DNA of 10,875 bases from Thermoleophilia bacterium (lineage in GTDB: Bacteria > Actinomycetota > Thermoleophilia > Gaiellales > SKUG01), in contig JAOPYU010000131.1 in assembly GCA_025964455.1 (NCBI GenBank), positions 1-10,875 on the forward strand, given 5' to 3'. This document shows positions 1 to 6,504 of this stretch, in pieces. The position numbers and the translations under genes were made by a program. How positions within the stretch are numbered: the stretch's first letter is position 1; each line of letters begins with the position of its first letter. The notes beneath the pieces were generated by a model. That model did not search any database and was not told the DNA's origin. It saw only the letters and a list, made by a program, of their open reading frames with translations.

Positions 1-1667
1 GCGCTCGTCACGCCTGTGGGCGTGGCGGCGGCGGTCTCGGTCGTCGACTGCACGGCATGCCAACCGACGCTGTTGCTCGCCGCGCAGCCCGAGACCGCAT
101 TCCAGGTCCCGACCGCGCCGCCCCCGAGCGTGTTCAGGCACGCACCGAACATGCCGGCCGCGCCGGCTGACCAGTCCGCGGTGCCGCCCGCATGGTCGGG
201 GATCGTCGTGGAGCTCAGGACCGTCAGTTGCCAGGCCCCCGTTGATCCGCTGCCAGCCATCAGGTAGCGCCCGTCGTGCAGCAGGATGCCGCCGTTCTCA
301 TGGAGATCGGTAGGTGCTGTCAGTGTGCGCCAGCCCGTGTTGTTGAAGGACGTGTCGAGGAACCCGGTCGCGCTGTATCGCGCGACGTTCGCGGCGCCGT
401 AGTTGCCGCTCGTCATGAATCGCCCGTCCGGCAGCACGACCACGTCGCGCGCCGTCTGGGGGCCTGCCGCGTCGACGCGGTCCCAGACGATCGTGCCGGC
501 GCTGTTCAGCTTCGTCAGATGCGTGCCGGGGGCGCCGGGGATGCCCGTGGCGATCATGCTTCCGTCCGCGGCGAGGGCGACCTCCTGGAACTCGTCGCCG
601 TTGGTGGGGATGTCGGCCAGGCGGTAGCCCGACGTACCGAATGTGTTGTCGAGCGCGGTCCCGGCGGCGTTGAAGCGCGCGACGATGCTGCCGTTGTCAC
701 TTGAGACGAGGTTGGTCCGGCCCGCGACCACGACGAGCCCGTCGGGCTGGATCGCCATGCCGTCGCACGCGGTGTCACGACCGCTGATGCCGAACTGCGC
801 GACGCCACCCGTACCCCACGACGGATCCAGGATGCCCCCGCTGGTGACGCGTACTGCCATGCAGGTGGGCGTGGAGGCATACGACGTGCCGGTCGCGACG
901 ATGGCGCCCGACGGAGCCACTTCGATCTTCTTGCCGACGAAGCCGCCCGGCATGGACACGGATCCACCGCTGCCGAAGGTGCCGTCCAGCGCGCCGGTGG
1001 TGGCATCGAGGCGGAGGATGCGCGAGGTCGCCGCGTTCACGGACAGCACTGGCTTGCCGTCGGCCTGAAGCGCGATGTCCCACGCGAAGTCGCTGACGCC
1101 CGCATCCAGGTTGATGGTCTTGATCCCGCCGGTCCCGAACCCGGGAACGAGCACACCGGCGGCGGTGTACTTGCCGATCGTCACCTGGTCACTGGCATCG
1201 GCGTTCTTGGAGGCGCCCGCGACGTAGATCGTGCCGTCGGCCGCCTCGACCGCGCCCCAGATGTGCTCGGCGCCGTTGGGCAGGTCGGTCGTGGTGGTGC
1301 CGCTGGTACCGAATCCGGGATCGGTCGGGCCGCTCGGCGGCGCCCACATCGCACGGTCGAGCCCGTCGGTCTGGCCCAGGCGCAGCGACGCCGTGTCGTT
1401 GCTCGATCCGAAGATGATCGTGCAGTCCTGCGTGGTCACCGCGAGCTGGCCCGGGAGCACGGCTCCGAAATCCGTGCGTCCGGCGGTGAGGGGCGCGCAG
1501 CCGGCCGGATCGAACGTCGTCGCGCTCGGCACCGTCGCGCCGACCACAGTGCCGGCGGTTGCACCTCCCGCCGAGCCGGTCCCCAGAGCCGTCACAACGG
1601 CTGCAGCCAGCGCGAGGGCGCAGGCGCTCGCGACTCGCGGGCGGGCTCGATGGAAAATGGAGGACAC
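1..1667 (-). CDS. Secreted delta-60 repeat beta-propeller protein, partial (C-terminus off the left edge)
   Basis: The frame is open for 555 codons from a GTG at 1667 to the window edge. No earlier start exists in frame, and no clear Shine-Dalgarno precedes it. Residues 1-38 form a signal peptide: Arg-rich start, hydrophobic stretch 15-29, small residues after. Residues 39-108 are a module shared with the paralogue at 2678-5791 (TVVGATVPSAT, then C57 and C82, then IFGSSNDTASLR). Seven delta-60 units follow; their starts (LDxxFGxxG) are near residues 114, 173, 227, 280, 339, 393 and 437. The sixth is degenerate. Several carry the QADGK/QPDG strand. Residues 500-540 match the paralogue's C-terminal module (FGACL, then a second Cys and a Trp; C510 and C528). 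By alignment about 40 residues are missing. Delta-60 repeats form WD40-like propellers. Ligand and function are unknown; an extracellular location is inferred. msrA lies 64 bp upstream on the same strand. Confidence 0.9.
   Translation of the reverse strand, partial: MSSIFHRARPRVASACALALAAAVVTALGTGSAGGATAGTVVGATVPSATTFDPAGCAPLTAGRTDFGAVLPGQLAVTTQDCTIIFGSSNDTASLRLGQTDGLDRAMWAPPSGPTDPGFGTSGTTTTDLPNGAEHIWGAVEAADGTIYVAGASKNADASDQVTIGKYTAAGVLVPGFGTGGIKTINLDAGVSDFAWDIALQADGKPVLSVNAATSRILRLDATTGALDGTFGSGGSVSMPGGFVGKKIEVAPSGAIVATGTSYASTPTCMAVRVTSGGILDPSWGTGGVAQFGISGRDTACDGMAIQPDGLVVVAGRTNLVSSDNGSIVARFNAAGTALDNTFGTSGYRLADIPTNGDEFQEVALAADGSMIATGIPGAPGTHLTKLNSAGTIVWDRVDAAGPQTARDVVVLPDGRFMTSGNYGAANVARYSATGFLDTSFNNTGWRTLTAPTDLHENGGILLHDGRYLMAGSGSTGAWQLTVLSSTTIPDHAGGTADWSAGAAGMFGACLNTLGGGAVGTWNAVSGCAASNSVGWHAVQSTTETAAATPTGVTS
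213..1328 (-). repeat. Seven tandem delta-60 repeats (one predicted propeller)
   Basis: Seven protein-level repeats of 44-59 residues, each opening with a variant of LDxxFGxxG. Unit 6 reads IVWDRVDAAG and has lost the FG signature. Seven units match one closed seven-bladed propeller. The repeats are divergent at DNA level. Confidence 0.8.
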
Positions 1668-1673
1668 GGCTCT

Positions 1674-1710
1674 GCATCGGCATCCAGGGCGCCGAGCACA
1701 ACTCCGATGC
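1674..1710. promoter_or_regulatory. Inverted repeat between msrA and the left delta-60 gene
   Basis: Perfect 7-bp arms, GCATCGG at 1674-1680 and CCGATGC at 1704-1710, separated by 23 bp. The dyad sits between the msrA stop (1732) and the GTG at 1667. It could be a weak terminator for msrA or a 5-prime leader structure of the delta-60 gene. There is no T-run, so the role is uncertain and chance is possible. Confidence 0.25.
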
Positions 1711-1731
1711 TCACGTCGTTCGCTGCTCGCA

Positions 1732-2220
1732 TTACTCGGCGCGGGACCGACGCCACAGGTACTGCTGGTTGGGCTCGGCCGCGTCCTGCCAGGGCGCGTC
1801 GAGCTCGACGATCGTCATGGTGACCTGGCCGGTTTCCGCGCGGCGCGCCCGTTCGGCGTCCACGAGCAGCTGGACCGCCTGCAGGTGCGTTTCGTGCTCC
1901 ACGAATATCGCGGAGCGATACCGGTACGCGGCCCCGCCCTCGACGCGATGGCGGGCGCCGGGGTCGTGGCGCGCCCAGAACACCTCGAGGAGCGTCTCGA
2001 GTGACAGAGCCGTGGGGTCGAACGTCACGCGGACGGCCTCGACGTGTCCGGTATCGCGCCGGCAGGGCGTGGCCTCGGCGCGCACGCCCGGCTCACCTGC
2101 CGCGTAGCCTGCTCGCGTGCTGGCGACGCCAGACACGGTGCGGAACGCCTCCTCGACGTGCCAGAAGCACCCGGCCGCGAAGTCGATGCGCTCGAGCTGC
2201 GGTTCGGAGACGCCGGTCAC
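1732..2220 (-). CDS. msrA: Peptide methionine sulfoxide reductase MsrA, divergent
   Basis: MsrA reduces methionine S-sulfoxide, free or in proteins, using a catalytic Cys. The 162-residue product has GCFWHVEEAF with the catalytic Cys at C18, TGHVEAVRVTFDP (E61, matching E. coli Glu94), a VFWARHDP segment, YRSAIF with Y101 (matching Tyr134), and an NQQYL ending. Length is near the short end of the family. Oddities: the Tyr of the usual PTYxxVC stretch is replaced (EATPC), and the Asp of the usual NRQGxDxGxQYRS stretch is Gly. No Cys lies beyond C53, so the C-terminal resolving cysteines of E. coli MsrA are absent. No signal peptide, so cytoplasmic. The start is GTG at 2220, because an in-frame TGA lies just upstream; TGAGG ends only 2 nt before it. 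It follows the glycine-zipper gene by 13 bp, so co-transcription is likely. Confidence 0.9.
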   Translation of the reverse strand: MTGVSEPQLERIDFAAGCFWHVEEAFRTVSGVASTRAGYAAGEPGVRAEATPCRRDTGHVEAVRVTFDPTALSLETLLEVFWARHDPGARHRVEGGAAYRYRSAIFVEHETHLQAVQLLVDAERARRAETGQVTMTIVELDAPWQDAAEPNQQYLWRRSRAE

Positions 2221-2233
2221 GACCTCATGGGTA

Positions 2234-2569
2234 TCACCGTTGTGTCACTGGTGGCAACTGCGTGACCGAGGCGCCGCCGCCACCGCTCGCGCGGTTCTTG
2301 GTGAGGAGGAAGCCGGCGAGTGCACCGACTGCAGCGCCGCCGAGCCCGCCGATCGGGCCGAGCGTCAGGAAACCGATCGCGCCGCCGGCCACTGCGCCAC
2401 CGACGATGCCGATGAGCTTGATGTTCTTGGCGATCCAGCTCTTGGGGCTGGACTGGGTCGGCGTGCCCGCGGTGGGCACCTGCTGACCGACCTGGCGTGG
2501 CCCACCACCGGCAGCGGCAGGCGCGGCGGTGGTGGCGGAAGTGAGGGGAGACAGCTGGGGGATTGTCAT
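2234..2569 (-). CDS. Small glycine-zipper membrane protein, hypothetical
   Basis: 111 residues. Residues 1-48 are Pro/Ala/Thr/Gln-rich and look disordered. Residues 50-90 form a hydrophobic hairpin with repeated GxxxG spacing (GIVGGAVAGGAIGF, then GPIGGLGGAAVGALAGF), the hallmark of glycine-zipper membrane segments. The tail is Gly-rich with VTQLPPVTQR at the end. The ATG at 2569 is chosen over longer in-frame starts because AGGAG lies 5 nt before it and the upstream extension is not protein-like. There is no cleavable signal peptide, so it is probably an inner-membrane protein that may oligomerise. It is the first gene of a likely unit with msrA. I do not recognise a named family, and the function is unknown. 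Confidence 0.8.
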   Translation of the reverse strand: MTIPQLSPLTSATTAAPAAAGGGPRQVGQQVPTAGTPTQSSPKSWIAKNIKLIGIVGGAVAGGAIGFLTLGPIGGLGGAAVGALAGFLLTKNRASGGGGASVTQLPPVTQR

Positions 2570-2574
2570 GCCCG

Positions 2575-2579
2575 CTCCT
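2575..2579 (-). promoter_or_regulatory. Ribosome binding site for the glycine-zipper gene
   Basis: AGGAG on the minus strand, 5 nt before the ATG at 2569. It decides the start of this ORF, which could otherwise be extended to about 2686. Confidence 0.75.
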
Positions 2580-2587
2580 CGGTTCGA

Positions 2588-2627
2588 GGTGCAGGAATGT
2601 TGCACCGAAGCGGCCATTCGGTGGCCG
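2588..2627. promoter_or_regulatory. Two adjacent stem-loops in the divergent intergenic region
   Basis: First dyad: GGTGCA 2588-2593 and TGCACC 2601-2606, with a 7-nt loop. Second dyad: CGGCCA 2611-2616 and TGGCCG 2622-2627, with loop TTCGG. Both arms are perfect. They lie 19-58 bp upstream of the leftward ATG, so they could fold in its 5-prime UTR or be operators. No convincing -35/-10 pair was found in this gap. Confidence 0.4.
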
Positions 2628-2654
2628 GGGTGTGCCGACGTCCGGTGTCCAGCG

Positions 2655-2668
2655 CAACACAACTGTTG
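2655..2668. promoter_or_regulatory. Short dyad just upstream of the rightward delta-60 gene
   Basis: CAACA 2655-2659 and TGTTG 2664-2668 flank a 4-bp spacer. An overlapping odd palindrome CAACTGTTG lies at 2660-2668, ten bp before the GTG start. This is possibly an operator; the arms are short enough to arise by chance. Confidence 0.25.
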
Positions 2669-2677
2669 GTGTGATTT

Positions 2678-5600
2678 GTGAATCATCGCGTCGCGAGCTT
2701 GAGCCGAAGCTCATCCGTGGCGCATTTGGCACGTATCAGGGTTGCCGCCCTCGCGGGCGCGCTCGCGCTTGCGCTGTTCGCGGGCGTGTGGCGCGACGGG
2801 GCGCACGCTGCGTCCTCCGCCACCGTGGTCGCCGCGACCGTCCCGTCGGCGACGTCGATCGATGTCACCGGATGCCCCGCGAACACGCCCGGCGTGACCC
2901 AGCTCGGATCGATGTTGCCGGGTTCCGTGGTCGCGACGACCGTCGACTGCACCGTGTCGTTCGGCTCCAGCAACCAGACCGCGTCGCTGCGCATGTCGGA
3001 GTTCGACGGTGGCGGCCGCGCCATGCACCGTGTGAACTCCGGCGCCCCCGATCCCACATTCGGCGGCTCAGGCTCGCTGCGGACCGACCTCTCCATCGGG
3101 GGCAGCGTGGACTCGCTCAACGTCGTCACCCGCCAGTCGGACGGGAAGCTGCTCCTTGGCGGGCTCGCGACCGGCACCTCCGGTATCTTCACCGTGGCTC
3201 GCCTGACTACGACCGGGGCCCTCGACCCGACGTGGGGAACCGGTGGCTACTCGCGCTTCTCGTTCGGCCTCTCCGGCACGGTCGGCGACGTCGAGGTGCT
3301 TCCCGACGGCAAGGTGCTCGTGGTCGGCTCGACCACGGACACGAGCGGGTCGACGCGCATGTTCGTCCGCAGGCTGACGTCGTCCGGCGGCACCGACCTC
3401 ACCTACGGATCTGCCGGTACGACGATCCTGCCGCGCATGGGTACCTCCGAATCCGGCGACAGTGCCGTGGAAGCACAGCTGCAGTCCAGCGGCAAGCTCG
3501 TCATCGCCGGGAGCGTCACCACCACGTCCATCGATTTCGCCATCGCTCGACTGGACGCGAACGGCGGGTTGGACACGACGTTCGGGAGCGGGGGATCCGT
3601 CGTCACCGACATTCGGACTAACGACCGCGTCTACGGCATGCTCGTGCAGGCCGACGACCGGATCGTCGTGGTCGGCTACAGCGAGGGCGGGGCGCCGACC
3701 GGCAACGACATGGCCCTGGCGCGCTACGGCGTGAATGGAGCACCCGACGCGACGTTCGGGTCCGGCGGCACGACCCTCGTCTCCATCGCCACCTCGACGG
3801 ACCTCGGCTACGACGTGCTCCAGCAGCCCGACGGGAAACTCGTGGTCGGCGGTTCGACCTTCGTCGGCAGCAGCTTCCACCTCGTCGCCGTGCGGCTGGG
3901 CATCGCCGGCGGCCTCGACACGACGTTCAACGGTACGGGCTGGTCATCGGTGGGGATCCTCGGCGGCACCGAGACCGACTACGGCATGGCGATCGGCCGC
4001 CAGTCCGATGGATCGCTCGTCCTCACGGGCTCCTACCGTGACGGCGCCTGGAACGGCTCCACCACCACTGGGCAGCACATGGCGACAGTGCGCTTCACAT
4101 CCGGTGGCGTGCTCGACACGACCTGGGGCATTTCAGGCAAGCGGCTGCAGACGGTCGGCAGCACCGATGGTCCATGGGACCTGATCGTGCAGCCCGACGA
4201 CGCCGTGGTGGTCGTCGGATCCTCCGTGGGTGCGAGCCAGGACCTGCTCGCCGTGCGCTACACCGCGGCCGGCGCCCTCGATGGGACCTTTGCCACGGGC
4301 GGTACGTTCTTCGAGAACGTCGGCTCTGGTGGCACCGATATCGCGCAAGGCGGCATCGTCCTGCGTGACGGGCGCCTGCTGTCTGTCGGCCGGGCGGCCG
4401 GTGGGTTCGGCGTCGCCACCGCCATGCTCGCTTCGTCGACCGGGGTCCCGGACTCCGGCTGGAACGGAACCGGGTCGATCACCACCTCTTCGCAGTTCGG
4501 CTTCCAGTCGATGTTCTGGGCCGCGGCGCAGCAGGCAGACGGCAAGGTGGTGCTGGCAGGCACCGCGTACGACGGCACGCGCAACGTGATGTGGGTGCAG
4601 CGGCGCCTGCTCGACGGCTCGCTCGACTCGAGCTTCGGCACGGGAGGGAACGCGTCAGTCGCGCCCGGCACGGCCTCTGCCGAGGCGTTCGACGTCGACG
4701 TGCAGGCCGACGGTCGCATCGTGCTGGTCGGGTACACGCCGGTCGCGGGCGTGAACCGCGTCGCGGTCGCCCGACTGACATCGACCGGTGCCGCCGACAC
4801 GACCTTCGCCGGCACAGGCTCCACGACGTTCGCGATCGGCACGGTGGATGACATCGGCTATGGCCTCGCCCTGCAGCGGGACGGCAAGGTGGTCGTGGCC
4901 GGCTACTCGAGCAACGGCGCCAACTTCGATCTCGCTGTGGCACGCCTGACGCAGTTCGGCGACCTGGACCAGTCGTTCGGGACCGGTGGCCGCACCACGA
5001 GCAACCTCAACGGGGCGAACGATGTCGGGCGCCAGGTGGAGCTCCAGGACGACGGTCGCATCGTCGTCTCGGGCTACACGACCCAGGCAGGCACGATCCA
5101 GGCGGTCGCCGCGCGATACACCACCACCGGCATCCTCGACGCGTCGTTCGGCAGCTCGTCTGGACACACCCGCGTCACGATCTCCGGTCACCCGACGGTC
5201 TACGCCCGCACCCTCGCCCTCGGTGCAGGGGGTTCGATCACTCTCGCCGGTCAGGCGAACGACGGCGGCATGGACAAGTTCTTCGCGACGCGCCTCACCA
5301 AGGACGGAGCACCTGACACGTCGTTCAACGCCGGCACTCCGATCGCATATCCGGCGCTCGGCCCCGGGTACGCGCGACAGGTGGCGCTCGGGCGAGATGG
5401 CCAGGTCGTGCTGTTCGGTTCCAGCTCGCTGAGCGGCGATGCTGCGGCCGTGACCCTGTCCCTGCGCAACGAGGGGTCGATCGCCGATTACGCGACCGGG
5501 GTCACGGACTTCGCCACCGGAGCCAGCGCGTTCGGGGCGTGCCTTCGAGCGACGTCGGGCAGCACGCCGACCGCCGGATGGCCGGTCGACCCGGCGGGGA

Positions 5601-5791
5601 CGTGCGCAGCCAGCGACGCGGCGCCGTGGCGAGCGATTCCGGACGTCGCGACGAGCATCGCCACGACACCTTCCATTGGGGGCATGGGGGCGACCGCGTC
5701 GTTCCGGTTCGGCGCTCGAGCAGCGAGCAACCAGCCACCGGGCGACTACGAGGCACCCCTCCGCTTCGAGGTGCTCGCTCCCGGCGCCTGA
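2678..5791 (+). CDS. Secreted delta-60 repeat protein with 14 repeats (double propeller)
   Basis: 1037 residues, complete. A signal peptide (hydrophobic core 23-36) ends near AHA at 42-44. Residues 46-117 are the conserved N-terminal module (TVVAATVPSAT, C66, LPGS, C91, FGSSNQTASLR). Fourteen delta-60 units follow, with LDxxFGxxG-type starts near 124, 182, 239, 298, 357, 413, 479, 534, 591, 649, 706, 763, 820 and 879. Spacing is close to 57, and many units have xxDGKxVVxG strands. Residues 930-1037 are the C-terminal module (C955, C976) and a beta-strand tail ending FEVLAPGA. The protein has only these four Cys, paired at the two ends, suggesting two disulfides outside the propellers. GTG at 2678 is the longest start; GTG at 2717 (residue 14) fits the signal peptide equally well, and neither has a clear Shine-Dalgarno. 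Binding partner unknown; a surface or secreted location is inferred. Confidence 0.92.
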   Translation: MNHRVASLSRSSSVAHLARIRVAALAGALALALFAGVWRDGAHAASSATVVAATVPSATSIDVTGCPANTPGVTQLGSMLPGSVVATTVDCTVSFGSSNQTASLRMSEFDGGGRAMHRVNSGAPDPTFGGSGSLRTDLSIGGSVDSLNVVTRQSDGKLLLGGLATGTSGIFTVARLTTTGALDPTWGTGGYSRFSFGLSGTVGDVEVLPDGKVLVVGSTTDTSGSTRMFVRRLTSSGGTDLTYGSAGTTILPRMGTSESGDSAVEAQLQSSGKLVIAGSVTTTSIDFAIARLDANGGLDTTFGSGGSVVTDIRTNDRVYGMLVQADDRIVVVGYSEGGAPTGNDMALARYGVNGAPDATFGSGGTTLVSIATSTDLGYDVLQQPDGKLVVGGSTFVGSSFHLVAVRLGIAGGLDTTFNGTGWSSVGILGGTETDYGMAIGRQSDGSLVLTGSYRDGAWNGSTTTGQHMATVRFTSGGVLDTTWGISGKRLQTVGSTDGPWDLIVQPDDAVVVVGSSVGASQDLLAVRYTAAGALDGTFATGGTFFENVGSGGTDIAQGGIVLRDGRLLSVGRAAGGFGVATAMLASSTGVPDSGWNGTGSITTSSQFGFQSMFWAAAQQADGKVVLAGTAYDGTRNVMWVQRRLLDGSLDSSFGTGGNASVAPGTASAEAFDVDVQADGRIVLVGYTPVAGVNRVAVARLTSTGAADTTFAGTGSTTFAIGTVDDIGYGLALQRDGKVVVAGYSSNGANFDLAVARLTQFGDLDQSFGTGGRTTSNLNGANDVGRQVELQDDGRIVVSGYTTQAGTIQAVAARYTTTGILDASFGSSSGHTRVTISGHPTVYARTLALGAGGSITLAGQANDGGMDKFFATRLTKDGAPDTSFNAGTPIAYPALGPGYARQVALGRDGQVVLFGSSSLSGDAAAVTLSLRNEGSIADYATGVTDFATGASAFGACLRATSGSTPTAGWPVDPAGTCAASDAAPWRAIPDVATSIATTPSIGGMGATASFRFGARAASNQPPGDYEAPLRFEVLAPGA
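2695..2712. other. Hairpin at the start of the 14-repeat gene
   Basis: GAGCTT 2695-2700 and AAGCTC 2707-2712 are perfect arms around GAGCCG. They lie between the two candidate starts (2678 and 2717). If 2717 is the true start, this is a leader hairpin just upstream of it. Confidence 0.3.
3047..5465 (+). repeat. Fourteen tandem delta-60 repeats (two predicted propellers)
   Basis: Protein-level repeats spaced 55-66 residues, all with recognisable LDxxFGxxG-like openings. Units 9 (PDSGWNGTG) and 14 (PDTSFNAGT) are the most divergent. Fourteen is twice the seven of the left paralogue. The nucleotide copies are well diverged, so this is not a recent or assembly-generated tandem array. Confidence 0.85.
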
Positions 5792-5830
5792 GGCGCACCG
5801 ACACTACGCGCCCGGGGCGAGGACCTCGAA
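5765..5830. repeat. 23-bp near-perfect inverted repeat joining two homologous C-termini
   Basis: Arms 5765-5787 and 5808-5830 match at 20 of 23 positions, with one of the three mismatches a G-T wobble, around a 20-nt loop. Each arm encodes FEVLAPGA on its own strand, followed by its stop: TGA at 5789-5791 on plus, TAG at 5804-5806 on minus. The repeat therefore arises from two converging copies of the same C-terminal tail. In RNA it would be a very stable hairpin and may act as a terminator, though no T-run follows. Confidence 0.85.
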
Positions 5831-5902
5831 GTCGATCGGCGCAACGTATCGACCCGACGGTGCCGCGGAGCTCGTCCGCACCCCGCGCTCGACCGCCGTC
5901 CC
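5804..5902 (-). pseudogene. C-terminal tail remnant of a third delta-60-family surface protein
   Basis: Read on the minus strand, the last ~33 codons before TAG at 5804 include PSGRYVAPIDFEVLAPGA. This aligns with PPGDYEAPLRFEVLAPGA at the end of the 1037-residue protein, with 12 of 18 identical. A weaker match continues upstream (GVRTSSA against GARAASN). Beyond about 5902 the family likeness stops: the FGACL/Cys/Trp module that should precede the tail is absent, and the frame reads Pro- and Arg-rich sequence antisense to the TasA-like fragment. The rest of the gene appears to be deleted. The right boundary is approximate. An 85-codon ORF containing the tail exists, but I see no sign that it is a functional gene. 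Confidence 0.65.
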
Positions 5903-6332
5903 GCGCGCGACGCGCACGATCTCGAGCAGCGCGGCCGGCACCTTCATCATCCGCCGCGATCGTGTCGCGCCGGGTGACACCGGTCGCGGCAGCACGGTGG
6001 TGACCAACCGCGGTACGGCCGGCGGACGGATCTCGCTCAGCCAGATGGGCCGCAGCGGCACGGCTCTGGGCGGTCAGCTTCGGATGTCGATCCACGACGA
6101 CACGCTCAACCGCTGCTACTGGCCAACCCGTAACGGGGGCGCGTGTCGCAGCACCGCGACCTGGTCGTCCAGGTGCATTGCGGGTGTGGCGCTCGCAGGG
6201 CGAGGACCGTACGGCACGTGGCGTCGCGGCGAGGCGCACCGCTTCACGATCCGCTGGGTGCTGCCCATCACTGCAGGCAACACCACGCAGGGTCACGGCT
6301 CCCAGTTCAAGCTCGTGTGGCAGGTTCGTTGA
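5903..6332 (+). pseudogene. TasA/camelysin-like surface protein, N-terminally truncated
   Basis: In this frame the family-like sequence starts near 5916 (TISSSAAGTFII), continues with VAPGDTGRGSTVVTNRGTAG (the usual PGD...G.V.N.G pattern), then LRMSIHD, and ends with RFTIRWVLPITAG, TTQGHGSQ and FKLVWQVR before TGA at 6330-6332. This is the layout of actinobacterial TasA-like beta-sandwich proteins. It lacks a signal peptide. No ATG, GTG or TTG lies in frame between the previous gene's stop at 5791 and the domain. The nearest upstream start is a TTG at 5676 inside the previous gene, giving Arg-rich sequence. I infer loss of the first ~30-40 codons. Alternatively it could be an unusual non-secreted product from that TTG. 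It carries three Cys. The frame is otherwise undamaged, so truncation may be recent. Confidence 0.65.
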
Positions 6333-6350
6333 CGTCGCCGCCAGCGCGGC

Positions 6351-6366
6351 TCCCCCGTATGGGGGA
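6351..6366. promoter_or_regulatory. Palindrome TCCCCCGTATGGGGGA, candidate operator
   Basis: Perfect 6-bp arms around GTAT, 18 bp after the TasA-like stop and about 138 bp before the next ATG. It resembles a dimeric regulator site controlling the 822-residue gene. It could instead be a short terminator stem for the upstream remnant, but no T-run follows. No second copy was found in the window. Confidence 0.4.
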
Positions 6367-6492
6367 TGCCGGATTGCCACGGCCATCGAACGTGTCGATC
6401 CCATTCTCTAACGGTCCTTGTGCCCGGCTCGAGAGTCGGCCATGGTGTCGCGCAGGGGGAGCGCCTGTCAGGGCTTTTCGAAGTCACTGCCT

Positions 6493-6496
6493 GGAG
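6493..6496 (+). promoter_or_regulatory. Ribosome binding site for the RTX-like surface protein
   Basis: GGAG, 8 nt before the ATG at 6505. It selects this start over the in-frame codon at 6418, whose extra 29 residues would precede the signal peptide. Confidence 0.7.
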
Positions 6497-6504
6497 TCAT
6501 CCGC

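Noticed and set aside
554..2004. Several open frames on both strands in the left 2 kb
   Set aside because: All overlap the GTG-initiated delta-60 frame, which alone has a signal peptide, ordered repeats and homology to the paralogue.
2563..3621. 352-codon plus-strand ORF overlapping the start of the 14-repeat gene
   Set aside because: Arg/His-rich composition in a shifted frame, and antisense to the glycine-zipper start. The overlapping frame has a signal peptide and clear repeats.
3068..3880. 270-codon minus-strand ORF inside the 14-repeat gene
   Set aside because: Its sequence is a reverse-strand shadow of the delta-60 repeats, without motifs or a ribosome site.
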